This document shows positions 7,471-16,392 of a DNA stretch of 50,681 nucleotides, in pieces. The notes under the pieces are model-generated. The model was not told where the DNA came from. It ran no database searches and worked only from the letters and a program-made list of their open reading frames with translations. A program made the position numbers and the translations under genes. The stretch's first letter is position 1, and each line of letters begins with the position of its first letter. This DNA comes from an uncultured Bacteroidia bacterium (GTDB lineage Bacteria; Bacteroidota; Bacteroidia; Bacteroidales; UBA932): the NCBI GenBank assembly GCA_902780935.1, contig CACZHP010000025.1:1-50681 (forward strand), read 5' to 3'.

Positions 7471-9918
7471 ATGAAAAGAATCATTATCACTCTCGTCGCT
7501 ATCATGATGGCGATGTCTGCAAATTCCTTGGCTCAGCCCAAGGGCGGCCGTCCCGGGGCCGGGAAACCTGATGCCGAGAAAAAAGAAGAAGCCGAGAAGC
7601 CGGCTCCCGAGCTGACTGTGACTCCAGGCATGTTCGGAGTCGCTCATCACGAGAAGGATTGGTATTTCGAGGTTCCTGACAACCTTCTTGGAAGAAGGAT
7701 TCTCGCCGTGACTCGCTATGTTAGCAACACTCCCGGAGCCTCCCAGTACGGAGGTGAGGAAGTTACTGAGAATATGATTTACTGGGAGAAAGCCTCCAAC
7801 GGCAATCTATTGCTCAGGGTCGATGCCCTCACGATCCAGGCCGATAAAGGGCAGGACATCGAGAAGGCCGTGAAAGTCAGCTCGGAGAATCCTATAATAG
7901 CCTCGATCAAGCCGGAGAAGACCTCTTCCCCCGGTACGACAAGGGTGAAGGTCACCAACCTGTTCGAGGGAGACCTTCAGGCGTTCTCGCTTAGCTCCGC
8001 TTCGAAGAGGCAGATGAATCTCGGAGGAGTCAAAGGCGACGCGAGTTTCATCGAGAGCGTCCGGACATATCCGATCAATACGGAAGTCACTGTCACAAAG
8101 ACCTTCACATATAACCAGCCCACGCCGAACTTCGGTGGCGGCGGGCAGAGCCCGATGCGTACCCAATCCCTTCCTGCCGGTCGCGAGGCCGGGACTGTCA
8201 CTCTCGTGCTGAACACTTCTATGGTGCTTCTGCCGGAGACCCCCATGCAGCCCAGGCTCTTCGACGCCCGCGTCGGCTATTTCGCTGACGGCTACAGCAA
8301 GTTCTCGGATGAGCAGCAAGGCGTCGAGAACGTCAGGTTCATCACCCGCTGGCGTCTTGAGGCGCGTCCGGAGGATGTCGAGAAGCAGAAGAGGGGAGAG
8401 CTCGTAGAGCCCGTGAAGCCGATCATCTACTACATCGATCCCGCCACCCCGAAGCAGTGGAGGAAATACCTGATCGCCGGAGTTAATGACTGGCAGAAAG
8501 CCTTCGAGCAGGCTGGGTGGAAGAACGCCATCAGAGGCGAGGAGTGGCCGGAGGACAATCCGGACATGAGCCTTGAGGACGCCCGTTTCTCAGTGATCCG
8601 TTATCTCGCTTCTCCTACCGCCAACGCTTACGGTCCCAATGTGCATGATCCACGGTCCGGGGAGATCCTCGAGAGCCACATTGGCTGGTATCACAACGTC
8701 ATGACCCTTGTCCATGACTGGTACCAGATCCAGGTCGGCGCTGTCGATCCTAGGGCCCGCGCTTTCAAATATGACGAGGAGCTTATGGGAGACCTGATCC
8801 GTTTCGTCTCTTCCCACGAGGTGGGCCATACCTTGGGACTCCGTCATAACAAAGGTTCAAGCTTCATGACCCCCGTGGAGAAACTCCGCGACAAGGAATG
8901 GGTCGAGAAGAACGGTCACACGGTCAGTATCATGGACTATGCCCGTTTCAACTATGTCGCCCAGCCGGAGGACAATATCGGTAAGGCCGGACTCTATCCC
9001 AGGATCAACGATTATGACAAGTGGGCTATTGAATACGGTTATAAGGCTACTCCTTACAAGACTCCCAAGGAGGATCACCTTTACTGGAACAAGGTCATAA
9101 TCGAAAGATTGGCCGCCAACCCGAAGCTTTGGTTCGGAGGTGAGGGATATGATTCCGATCCCAGGGCCCAGAGTGAGGATCTCGGCGACAACTCTGTCAC
9201 CGCGAGCGAATACGGTATCAAGAATCTCAAGCGTATTATCAATCAGATTCCCGAGTGGAACGCTGAGGAAGGCGACCAGTACAGGAATGTCAGCCGTATG
9301 TATTCAGCCCTGACCGGGCAGTACAACCGCTACCTCGGTCATGTCGCTTCCAACATCGGAGGTCGTTACATCACCTACAAGAGCATCGAGCAGCCTGGTC
9401 CCGTGTACGAGGCCGTTCCCAAAGAGCGTCAGAAGGATGCCTTGGATTTCCTGAACAGGAACCTGTTCCAGAAGCCTTCATGGCTGATTGACGTTCCTTA
9501 CATGGATAAACTCACCGATAGCCCTGACTCTTATCTTTATTCTATGGTCAACGGAGTAGTTAGCTCCGGGAACCTCTTGAGTGTCAGCAAGCTTGACAGA
9601 CTTGGCCAGTTCGCCCAGAAAGATGCTTCGAATTACAAGCCCGAAGAGTATCTGAATGACCTGAAAGATATGGTGTTCACTGAACTCTATAAAGGAAAGG
9701 CCACGGACAGCTATCGTCGTTATCTCCAGCGTCGTTTCGTGAGTGCCGCTATCGAGGTGATCAACGACAGAGGAGGAGAATCTTCTGACGGTCGCGCTCT
9801 GATTCTCGCCACTCTGACAGATATCCAGAAGAAGGCTGCCAAAGCCAAGTCTTCAGATACCGCCACCCAGGCCCACTGGCAGGATATCGCCAAGACTATT
9901 GAGAAAGCTCTTAAATAG
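7471..9918 (+). CDS. Exported zinc metalloprotease, DUF5117/DUF4953 (metzincin-like)
   Basis: About 815 residues with a signal peptide (MKRIIITLVAIMMAMSANSLAQ). I prefer the ATG at 7471 over one nine bases upstream because the n-region then begins MKR. The zinc site HEVGHTLGLRH is at 449-459 (H449, E450, H453, H459), and a downstream SIMDYARF (M488) fits a metzincin Met-turn. The surrounding sequence matches the DUF5118-DUF5117-DUF4953 proteins that are abundant in Bacteroidota and predicted to act in the periplasm or outside the cell. A basic-acidic low-complexity stretch (~27-47) follows the signal peptide. It begins 46 bp after the Hdr cluster; a separate transcript is likely. Substrate unknown. 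Confidence 0.88.
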   Translation: MKRIIITLVAIMMAMSANSLAQPKGGRPGAGKPDAEKKEEAEKPAPELTVTPGMFGVAHHEKDWYFEVPDNLLGRRILAVTRYVSNTPGASQYGGEEVTENMIYWEKASNGNLLLRVDALTIQADKGQDIEKAVKVSSENPIIASIKPEKTSSPGTTRVKVTNLFEGDLQAFSLSSASKRQMNLGGVKGDASFIESVRTYPINTEVTVTKTFTYNQPTPNFGGGGQSPMRTQSLPAGREAGTVTLVLNTSMVLLPETPMQPRLFDARVGYFADGYSKFSDEQQGVENVRFITRWRLEARPEDVEKQKRGELVEPVKPIIYYIDPATPKQWRKYLIAGVNDWQKAFEQAGWKNAIRGEEWPEDNPDMSLEDARFSVIRYLASPTANAYGPNVHDPRSGEILESHIGWYHNVMTLVHDWYQIQVGAVDPRARAFKYDEELMGDLIRFVSSHEVGHTLGLRHNKGSSFMTPVEKLRDKEWVEKNGHTVSIMDYARFNYVAQPEDNIGKAGLYPRINDYDKWAIEYGYKATPYKTPKEDHLYWNKVIIERLAANPKLWFGGEGYDSDPRAQSEDLGDNSVTASEYGIKNLKRIINQIPEWNAEEGDQYRNVSRMYSALTGQYNRYLGHVASNIGGRYITYKSIEQPGPVYEAVPKERQKDALDFLNRNLFQKPSWLIDVPYMDKLTDSPDSYLYSMVNGVVSSGNLLSVSKLDRLGQFAQKDASNYKPEEYLNDLKDMVFTELYKGKATDSYRRYLQRRFVSAAIEVINDRGGESSDGRALILATLTDIQKKAAKAKSSDTATQAHWQDIAKTIEKALK

Positions 9919-9938
9919 TTTGTCACTTGCTGACGGCT

Positions 9939-10511
9939 ATGACTGAAAAAGAAAAAAGGGATGCCGGACTTTTGTATAACGCTGGCAATGACGAGGAACT
10001 GATCGCGGAGGTCCGAAAGGCAAAAGACCTTTGCCACCAGTACAACCAGCTGGCTCCGATGGATTTCGAGGGGCATAGGGATATCCTCTCAAAACTTTTC
10101 GGGAAGATAGGGGAGCGGATCAATATCTATCCCCCGTTCTGGTGCGACTATGGATATAATATCGAAGTCGGGGAGGAGTTCTTCGCCAATCACGGCGTGA
10201 CTATCCTGGACGGAGGAAAGGTCATATTCGGGAATCATGTTTTGATCGGTCCCGGTTGCGGCTTCCATACCGCCGGCCATCCCTTGGTCGCCGATCAGCG
10301 GAACCGTTGGCTCGTATTCAACAAGCCAATAACAGTCGGTAATAACGTCTGGTTTGGAGCTGGGGTACAGGTGCTACCCGGAGTCAGCATAGGCGACAAT
10401 GTCGTCGTGGCCGCCGGAAGCGTGGTAACCCATGACCTGCCGTCAGGATGTGTCGCGGCTGGTAATCCTTGCCGGGTGCTTCGGGAAATAACTGATGATG
10501 ATAGGATATGA
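9939..10511 (+). CDS. Maltose/galactoside-type sugar O-acetyltransferase
   Basis: A 190-residue left-handed beta-helix acetyltransferase of the LacA/Maa/NodL group, which moves acetyl from acetyl-CoA to a sugar hydroxyl. The N-terminal MAC domain (EKEKRDAGLLYNAGNDEEL), the conserved NINPPFWCDYG-like segment (NIYPPFWCDYGYNIEVG), the loop histidine (GFHTAGHP) and hexapeptide repeats (NNVWFGAGVQVLPGVSIGD) are all visible. The start at ATG 9939 is chosen because it gives the normal family N-terminus; an in-frame TTG lies 12 bp upstream. It overlaps the glycoside hydrolase gene by 4 bp, suggesting the two are co-translated and that acetylated glycans may be involved. Confidence 0.92.
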   Translation: MTEKEKRDAGLLYNAGNDEELIAEVRKAKDLCHQYNQLAPMDFEGHRDILSKLFGKIGERINIYPPFWCDYGYNIEVGEEFFANHGVTILDGGKVIFGNHVLIGPGCGFHTAGHPLVADQRNRWLVFNKPITVGNNVWFGAGVQVLPGVSIGDNVVVAAGSVVTHDLPSGCVAAGNPCRVLREITDDDRI

Positions 10512-13507
10512 GACGGATTCTGTTGTTTTTGGCCATACTCTCCACCATTGTCTCTTGTGAGGAGCGGGCGAGTCGCGTGACTGTTACTTTCAAGGAGGTT
10601 GAGAAATCCTTCGCCGAGCCAGGGAAAGAGTTCAGGCCGGCGCCGCTGTGGACATGGAATGCCCGTGTGAACCGTGGGGACATTGACTCGGGCCTGCGCT
10701 TTTTCAAGGAGCAGGGCTTCGGAGGAGCGTTCATCCATCCTCGTCCGGGACTTGAGACAGATTATCTGTCCGAAGAATGGTTCGAACTCTACCGCTACAG
10801 TGTCGAGAAAGCGAAGGAACTGGGACTGGACATCTGGATATATGACGAGAATTCCTATCCGAGTGGTTTCGCCGGTGGCCATGTACAGCGGGAAATGCCT
10901 GAGTCATGGGATCATACAATCCGGCTGCGGCCGCACCGTTTTGAGTCTCTCCCGGAAGACCTGTCCGGGTATTCATATTTCCTGAGGCAGGAAGGCGAGG
11001 ACTTTGTCGACATCTCCTCCAATCTTGATTATTATAAAGGAAAGCCGGGAGTATATTACCTCTATACCGCCGAGAATGGAGAGGCTGTGCATGGCATGTC
11101 GGCCTGGACCGGAGGTTATCCTTATGTCGATCTGCTCTATCCCGGTGTGACTGGGAAATTCCTTGAGATAACGATGAGCGGCTACGAGAAGGAGTTCGGG
11201 GAGGACCTCGCTCCACTCCTTCACGGATCATTCTCCGATGAGCCCTGGTGCCCTTTCTTCACCCCCGCCATGTTCGAGGAATTCAAAAATGACTGGGGAT
11301 ATGACCTCTTGCCAAACCTTCCGAAACTGGCCGAGGAAGTCGGTGACTGGAAGAAGGTCCGCAGGGACTACGCCCAGACCAGACTTCGCCTTTTCGAGGA
11401 GCATTGGTCCGTCCCTTATTCCAAGTATTGCGAGGATCATGGGATGATCTGGACGGGACACTATTGGGAACATGATTGGCCAAGGACAGCCATGGGGCCC
11501 GATAACATGGCCATGTACCGTTACCATCAGATGCCAGCTATCGACATGCTTTTCAATGATTTCAACGAGAAATCTGTCGATGCCCAGTTCGGCAATATCA
11601 GGTCCGTGAAAGAAGTCAGGAGTGTGGCTAACCAATGCGGCCGCCAGCGTGTCTTGTGCGAGACTTATGGCGGTGCGGGATGGGACTTGACCTTCGAAGA
11701 CATGAAGCGTCTGGCTGACTGGGAATATGCGCTCGGCATCAACTTCATGAACCAGCATTATTCGAATGTGACGGTTGAGGGCGCCAGGAAGATGGACTAC
11801 CCTGATTATTTCACTCGCTATTCTCCTTGGGGAGAAGACTACAAGCTTCTCAACGACCATGTCGGCCGCCTCTCACTGGTGCTCAGCCAAGGCGAGCAGC
11901 TGAATGATATTCTCGTGATCGAGCCGACCAACACCGTCTGGCAATATGATTCCGAGTGGTATAACAATCCTGAAGTTCAGCGGATTGGGAATGCTTTCCA
12001 AGCGTTTGTGACTTCATTGGAGAAGGATCAGTATGAATATGACCTCGGATCGGAAGACATCATCAAAGATTTGGGAAAGGCCGAGGATGGCAAGTTCATC
12101 GTCGGGCGGAGGGCCTATTCGGTGGTCGTGATTCCGGAGCAGGTTGAGGTCCTTTATCCGGAGACAGAAGCGCTGCTGGCTGCTTTTGAAAGTCAAGGTG
12201 GTGAGGCCGTTTGGATGAACAAGGGAGAGAAGATGACAGATGTCCCGAAAGGGGGAGCCGTTTTCGGGGACCTTGAAGGAACGGGACTATACCACCATCG
12301 CCGGGAGTACAGAGACGGGGAATTGATCTTCCTCGCAAATTCCTCATTGACAGAAGTTTCCAGAGGTACTCTCACAATCGCGGGCTCCTGTCTGATCGAA
12401 TATGACACGATGACTGGCGAGAAGTTCTCCTACCCATCCGAGCCCGCCGGCAAGGGGGAGGTCAAGGCTTCTTTTTCTCTTCCTCCGGCGGGCCATCTGC
12501 TTCTTTTCGCGTCCCGGAAGAGGGTCTCGCTTGGGGGAAAGCCTTCAGTGCCTTCCGAGAAGGGTCCCGTTCTACAGCCTGATTCCGGACTAAGAGTCAG
12601 AAGGTTGTCCGACAATTACCTGACTCTTGATGCCTGCGACATCTATATTGACGGAACTCTTTTCCGGAAAGATGATTACGTTGTCAAGGCAAGCAGGGAC
12701 CTGTATGCCAGGTTCGGGATGGAAAACCCTTGGGAGAGCGCTGTCCAGTACAGGCAGGAAGCCATTGAGGCTGATACCATCAAGGTCGGGGATATCCATG
12801 TCCGGTACTATTTCCAGATTGCTCCAGGTACCGATCGGTCAACTCTCAAACTGGTATGCGAGAAACCGTGGCTCTGGAAAGTCACGGTCAATGGAGGAAC
12901 TCCGGTACTGATGGAGGATGTTCACCCGCTGGATGCCCGGACCGGTTGCTTCGACATTTCCGTCCTCGCCAAGGAAGGCAGGAACATCGTCGACCTGCAC
13001 ATTCCTCACATGAGCGTGTTCGCTGAGATTTCCGACGCGTTCATCTGCGGTGATTTCTCCGTAGTCCCCGGCTCGGACGGGTGGACGATCGCGCCACCTT
13101 CCACATTGGGTAAAGGCTGGTGGAGCGGGCAGGGAATGCCATTCTACTCCTGGACTGTCTCGTATTCAAGAGATTATATGGTTGAGGACCCTTCAAGGCA
13201 CTACCTTCTGGCGCTGGACGAACTTCATGGCACGGTGGCTGAAGTCCTGGTCAATGGGGAGAAAGCCGGGATCATCGGCTGGAAGCCTTTGGAAATCGAT
13301 TTGTCGGGGCTTCTCAAAAAAGGCAAGAACGAGGTGGATGTACGCGTCATCGGATCGCTTCACAACCTTTATGGCCCTCACCATGTCGGTCATACCACTA
13401 TGGTAGGCCCCGGCCACTGGAACGAAGTCGCGGGTAAGATGGATTGTTCTCAATACATTTTCCGCCAATACGGACTGGCTGGTGATTTCGAGATCCGGGA
13501 ATATTGA
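10508..13507 (+). CDS. Lipoprotein glycoside hydrolase, GH106-like
   Basis: A 999-residue protein with a lipoprotein signal (MRRILLFLAILSTIVSC, Cys17) followed by Glu-Glu, resembling the acidic surface-export signal of Bacteroidota lipoproteins, so it may sit on the cell surface. The early segment PLWTWNARVNRGDIDSGLR, FGGAFIHPRPGL and LGLDIWIYDENSYPSGFAGG resemble the TIM-barrel start of large GH106/alpha-L-rhamnosidase-type and related proteins. The C-terminal ~170 residues (AEVLVNGEKAGIIGWKPLEI) look like a GH2-type galactose-binding beta-sandwich. Acidic candidates for catalysis (e.g. SDEPW, ~240) are present, but I cannot assign them. It overlaps the acetyltransferase by 4 bp and is convergent with the MATE gene, one base away. 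Family assignment is by resemblance; the exact sugar is unknown. Confidence 0.72.
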   Translation: MRRILLFLAILSTIVSCEERASRVTVTFKEVEKSFAEPGKEFRPAPLWTWNARVNRGDIDSGLRFFKEQGFGGAFIHPRPGLETDYLSEEWFELYRYSVEKAKELGLDIWIYDENSYPSGFAGGHVQREMPESWDHTIRLRPHRFESLPEDLSGYSYFLRQEGEDFVDISSNLDYYKGKPGVYYLYTAENGEAVHGMSAWTGGYPYVDLLYPGVTGKFLEITMSGYEKEFGEDLAPLLHGSFSDEPWCPFFTPAMFEEFKNDWGYDLLPNLPKLAEEVGDWKKVRRDYAQTRLRLFEEHWSVPYSKYCEDHGMIWTGHYWEHDWPRTAMGPDNMAMYRYHQMPAIDMLFNDFNEKSVDAQFGNIRSVKEVRSVANQCGRQRVLCETYGGAGWDLTFEDMKRLADWEYALGINFMNQHYSNVTVEGARKMDYPDYFTRYSPWGEDYKLLNDHVGRLSLVLSQGEQLNDILVIEPTNTVWQYDSEWYNNPEVQRIGNAFQAFVTSLEKDQYEYDLGSEDIIKDLGKAEDGKFIVGRRAYSVVVIPEQVEVLYPETEALLAAFESQGGEAVWMNKGEKMTDVPKGGAVFGDLEGTGLYHHRREYRDGELIFLANSSLTEVSRGTLTIAGSCLIEYDTMTGEKFSYPSEPAGKGEVKASFSLPPAGHLLLFASRKRVSLGGKPSVPSEKGPVLQPDSGLRVRRLSDNYLTLDACDIYIDGTLFRKDDYVVKASRDLYARFGMENPWESAVQYRQEAIEADTIKVGDIHVRYYFQIAPGTDRSTLKLVCEKPWLWKVTVNGGTPVLMEDVHPLDARTGCFDISVLAKEGRNIVDLHIPHMSVFAEISDAFICGDFSVVPGSDGWTIAPPSTLGKGWWSGQGMPFYSWTVSYSRDYMVEDPSRHYLLALDELHGTVAEVLVNGEKAGIIGWKPLEIDLSGLLKKGKNEVDVRVIGSLHNLYGPHHVGHTTMVGPGHWNEVAGKMDCSQYIFRQYGLAGDFEIREY

Positions 13508-13508
13508 C

Positions 13509-14897
13509 TCATGCCCTGCCCAGAATCGCGGTCTTGTATTTAAGTGTCTGATAGGCTGATCTGTAGATTAGGTGTGCGTAGTAGGCGGCGAAGAGCAGGT
13601 GCACTTTGGCGTCCAGGCTTAACTGGGAGCCTGTCGTCCGGGAGATGAGGATCCCGCCGAACCAGATGATGAAAAAGGCGATAAGGCATCCTATATTGGC
13701 GTCCCGCATGTCTTTGGTCGCTGTGGCGCCAATATATATTCCGTCCCAGGTGAATGCCGGGCAGCCAAGGAGAGGCATGATGACAAGCCAGGGCAGATAG
13801 GCTTTGGCGGCTTGGATGACCGTGTTGTCCGAGGTCATCAGGCGAAACATCGGCGTCCCTGCCGCGGCGTATAGGAACACGAAAAGCATCCCGATGCCCA
13901 TGCTCCAGATAAAGGTCCATTTGACTGTCTTGGAGACGGCATATTTGTCCCTGCGACCGACAAAACGGCCTGTGAGCGCCTCGCCGGCGAATGCGAAACC
14001 GTCCGTGAAGTAGGAGAATATCATCATGAGTTTCATCATGATGGAGCACATGGCGAGGAGGGTGTCGCCGAAGCGGGCCGAGATGGCGGTGAACGCCAGG
14101 TACACGGCCATCAGGCACAGCGACCGCACGAACAGGTCCCCGTTCACGCTGAAGAACTCCCTCATACTTACAGTGCCGAGGGTGGCATGGGTCGCGCTGG
14201 CCAAGGTGCTGTCGGACGCAGCACCATGCCGCAGAAGTAGGCGGTATTTAAGCGTGAAGATGATGGCGGCGGTGAGGAGGCCGGAGTACTGGGCTATGAA
14301 AGTGCCCCAGGCGATTCCGGTGAAACCGATCCCGGAAAAGGATGTGCCGGGCACTCCGAGGGCTAGCAGGATGCTGGCGACGATATTCATCCCGTTGACC
14401 ATTATGTCGGTCAGCATCGAGGAAAAAGTGTCCTGCATCCCGATGAACCACCCTCTCATCACCATCAGGCACAAAGTGGCCGGAGCTGCCCATATCCTGA
14501 TATAGAAGTACTTGAGAGCCAGCTCCATGACTTCATCAGAGCACTGCACGAACACGAACATCAGCTTTTGGAATGGCCACTGTACCGCTATCAGGACAAG
14601 CGCTGAGACAAGAGCCGCTCCAATCGCATGCCGGAGATTCTGAAGACAAGCTTCCCAATCTTCCCTGCCATAGGCTTGTGCAGTTAGCCCTCCTGTACCA
14701 GCCCGCAGGAAGCCGAAGTTCCAGTACAGCATATCGAACATCAGCGAGCCTACCGATATGCCCCCGATCAAGGCCGCGGCGGAGGTCTCCAGATGCCCGG
14801 CTACGGCGATATCGACCAGACCGACCAGCGGAACGGTCAGGTTCGCCAGGATGCTCGGTAGGGCGAGTCTCAATATCTCCTTGTTCAGATGTCTCAC
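13509..14897 (-). CDS. MATE-family efflux transporter
   Basis: A 462-residue polytopic membrane protein with about 12 hydrophobic segments. The start (EILRLALPSILANLTVPLVGLVDIAVAGHL) and the symmetric second half beginning MREFFSVNGDLFVRSLCL are typical of the NorM/DinF MATE family, which exports drugs or metabolites using a Na+ or H+ gradient. Residues ~225-245 (SDSTLASATHATLGTVS) are an unusual insertion in the loop between the halves, just before MREFF; the DNA for it is the antisense reading of the 50-bp repeat also found at 6669-6718. It overlaps the flippase gene by 4 bp and is the last gene of the minus-strand operon starting at ftsE. The substrate is unknown. Confidence 0.93.
   Translation of the reverse strand: MRHLNKEILRLALPSILANLTVPLVGLVDIAVAGHLETSAAALIGGISVGSLMFDMLYWNFGFLRAGTGGLTAQAYGREDWEACLQNLRHAIGAALVSALVLIAVQWPFQKLMFVFVQCSDEVMELALKYFYIRIWAAPATLCLMVMRGWFIGMQDTFSSMLTDIMVNGMNIVASILLALGVPGTSFSGIGFTGIAWGTFIAQYSGLLTAAIIFTLKYRLLLRHGAASDSTLASATHATLGTVSMREFFSVNGDLFVRSLCLMAVYLAFTAISARFGDTLLAMCSIMMKLMMIFSYFTDGFAFAGEALTGRFVGRRDKYAVSKTVKWTFIWSMGIGMLFVFLYAAAGTPMFRLMTSDNTVIQAAKAYLPWLVIMPLLGCPAFTWDGIYIGATATKDMRDANIGCLIAFFIIWFGGILISRTTGSQLSLDAKVHLLFAAYYAHLIYRSAYQTLKYKTAILGRA
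14167..14230. repeat. Second copy of the in-frame 50-bp repeat, in the MATE gene
   Basis: Bases 14167-14216 match 6669-6718 at 48 of 50 positions (both differences are C/T). The copy here ends in a compact hairpin, 14205-14211 with 14219-14225. The gene is on the minus strand, so this copy is translated in the opposite orientation from the one in the Hdr fusion, and both readings are open. It adds roughly 20 residues at the interdomain loop of the transporter. Confidence 0.85.
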
Positions 14898-16372
14898 TTG
14901 AAATACTTTCCGATGACCGGTAGGGAGGAGAGGGGAAAGTCACGCCATACTATCAAAGCGCAGAAGGCGAGGATCATCACCACATTGGCGCACAAAGCCG
15001 CCCAGGTGCCGAGGTGATTGTTGGCCATGACCATGCCGGCGTAAAGGGCAGAGGCCGCGAGGCAGTAGAGGAATATGTCCTTGAGAGGATAGTCAATAGG
15101 ATATTTCTTCTGCCCGACGAAATAAGAGAGCAGGGTGGCGGTGCCGTAGCCTCCGACTCCGGCCCAGGCGCAGGCCATGTATCCGATTTTAGGGATGAAT
15201 ATGATGTTGATGGCGAACAGGACCAGGCATCCTATTCCCGAGAAAAGAGCGCCCCAGAGCGTCTGGTCGGTGAGTTTATACCAGAAAGACAGGTTGAAAT
15301 ACACTCCCATCAGGATCTCGGCGGCCATGACGATCGGCACTACTTTAAGTCCAACCCTGTAATCCTCTCCGATTATGTATTTCAGGATATCCATGAACCC
15401 TATCACGCAGAGGAAAGCCAGCAGCGTGAATATTATGAAATACTTCATGGCCTTCGCATAAGTCTCCTTACTGTCTCTTTCTGAGGAGCTTCCAAACACA
15501 AAAGGCTCGTAGGCATAACGGAAGGCCTGGGTTATCATAGCCATTATCATCGCAATCTTGATGCATGCGCCGTATATTCCGAGCTGGGCCGCTCCGTCCT
15601 CGCCTTTATAGACATAAGGGAATAGAATCTGGGATGCTGTCTGGTTGAGGATTCCAGCTATTCCGAGCACCAGGATCGGCCAGCTGTAGGAGAGCATCCT
15701 TTTCATGAGGCTCCAGTCGAACCCGTACTTGAACCCCTTGAGTTCACCGGCGAAGAACAACGTCATGAATGCCGTGCAGAAGAGGTTGATATAGAACACC
15801 CAACCCACTTGGATGCCGTTGTCGTAAATGCCGAACGGGTTGAGGCCGAGCTTCGGCAGGAAGACAAAGTACAGAAGGTTCAGGAAGATATTCAGGAATA
15901 TGAATCCGAGCTTAAGGGCCGCGAACTTCAGGGGACGTTTCTTGTGCCTGAGATAAGCGTACGGGATGCACTGGAAGGCGTCTATCGCCACTGTCAGAGC
16001 CATCGTCCAGATGTAGTCCGGGTGGTCAGGATAGCCCATGGCCTTGGATATCGGGCCGAGAAAGCCTATCACCAGCGCCATGAAGAGGGCCGAAGTGGTC
16101 AGCACCGAAGTCAGGATCGTGGAATAGACCTTGTCCGGGTTTTCCCCCTCCTTGTTGGAGAACCTGAAGAAGGTGGTCTCCATCCCGTAGGTCAGGATCA
16201 CCAGTAGCAGGGCGGTGTAGGCATAGAGATTCGTGACTACTCCATAACCTCCGCTGGAAGCGTTTATGACATAAGTATATAGGGGAACCAGAAGATAGTT
16301 CAGGAACCTCCCGACAATGCTGCTCAGGCCATATATGGCCGTGTCCTTCGCCAAAGACTTCAGATTAGCCAT
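14894..16372 (-). CDS. Polysaccharide flippase (Wzx/MATE-like, MOP superfamily)
   Basis: A 492-residue integral membrane protein with ~14 predicted hydrophobic segments, starting KDTAIYGLSSIVGRFLNYLLVPLYTYV, typical of Bacteroidota O-antigen/lipid-linked oligosaccharide translocases. Members flip undecaprenyl-linked glycans across the inner membrane. It lacks an adjacent glycosyltransferase cluster, so its glycan is not revealed by the neighbours. The gene sits in a housekeeping operon between the aminotransferase (20 bp gap) and MATE (4 bp overlap). Confidence 0.9.
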   Translation of the reverse strand: MANLKSLAKDTAIYGLSSIVGRFLNYLLVPLYTYVINASSGGYGVVTNLYAYTALLLVILTYGMETTFFRFSNKEGENPDKVYSTILTSVLTTSALFMALVIGFLGPISKAMGYPDHPDYIWTMALTVAIDAFQCIPYAYLRHKKRPLKFAALKLGFIFLNIFLNLLYFVFLPKLGLNPFGIYDNGIQVGWVFYINLFCTAFMTLFFAGELKGFKYGFDWSLMKRMLSYSWPILVLGIAGILNQTASQILFPYVYKGEDGAAQLGIYGACIKIAMIMAMITQAFRYAYEPFVFGSSSERDSKETYAKAMKYFIIFTLLAFLCVIGFMDILKYIIGEDYRVGLKVVPIVMAAEILMGVYFNLSFWYKLTDQTLWGALFSGIGCLVLFAINIIFIPKIGYMACAWAGVGGYGTATLLSYFVGQKKYPIDYPLKDIFLYCLAASALYAGMVMANNHLGTWAALCANVVMILAFCALIVWRDFPLSSLPVIGKYFK

Positions 16373-16392
16373 ATCTCTTGATTATGACAAAT

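Noticed and set aside
5070-7505. 811-codon minus-strand open frame
   Set aside because: Exactly antisense to the small ferredoxin and Hdr fusion genes; composition rich in Arg, His and Gln with no domain; explained by GC-biased codon use on the coding strand.
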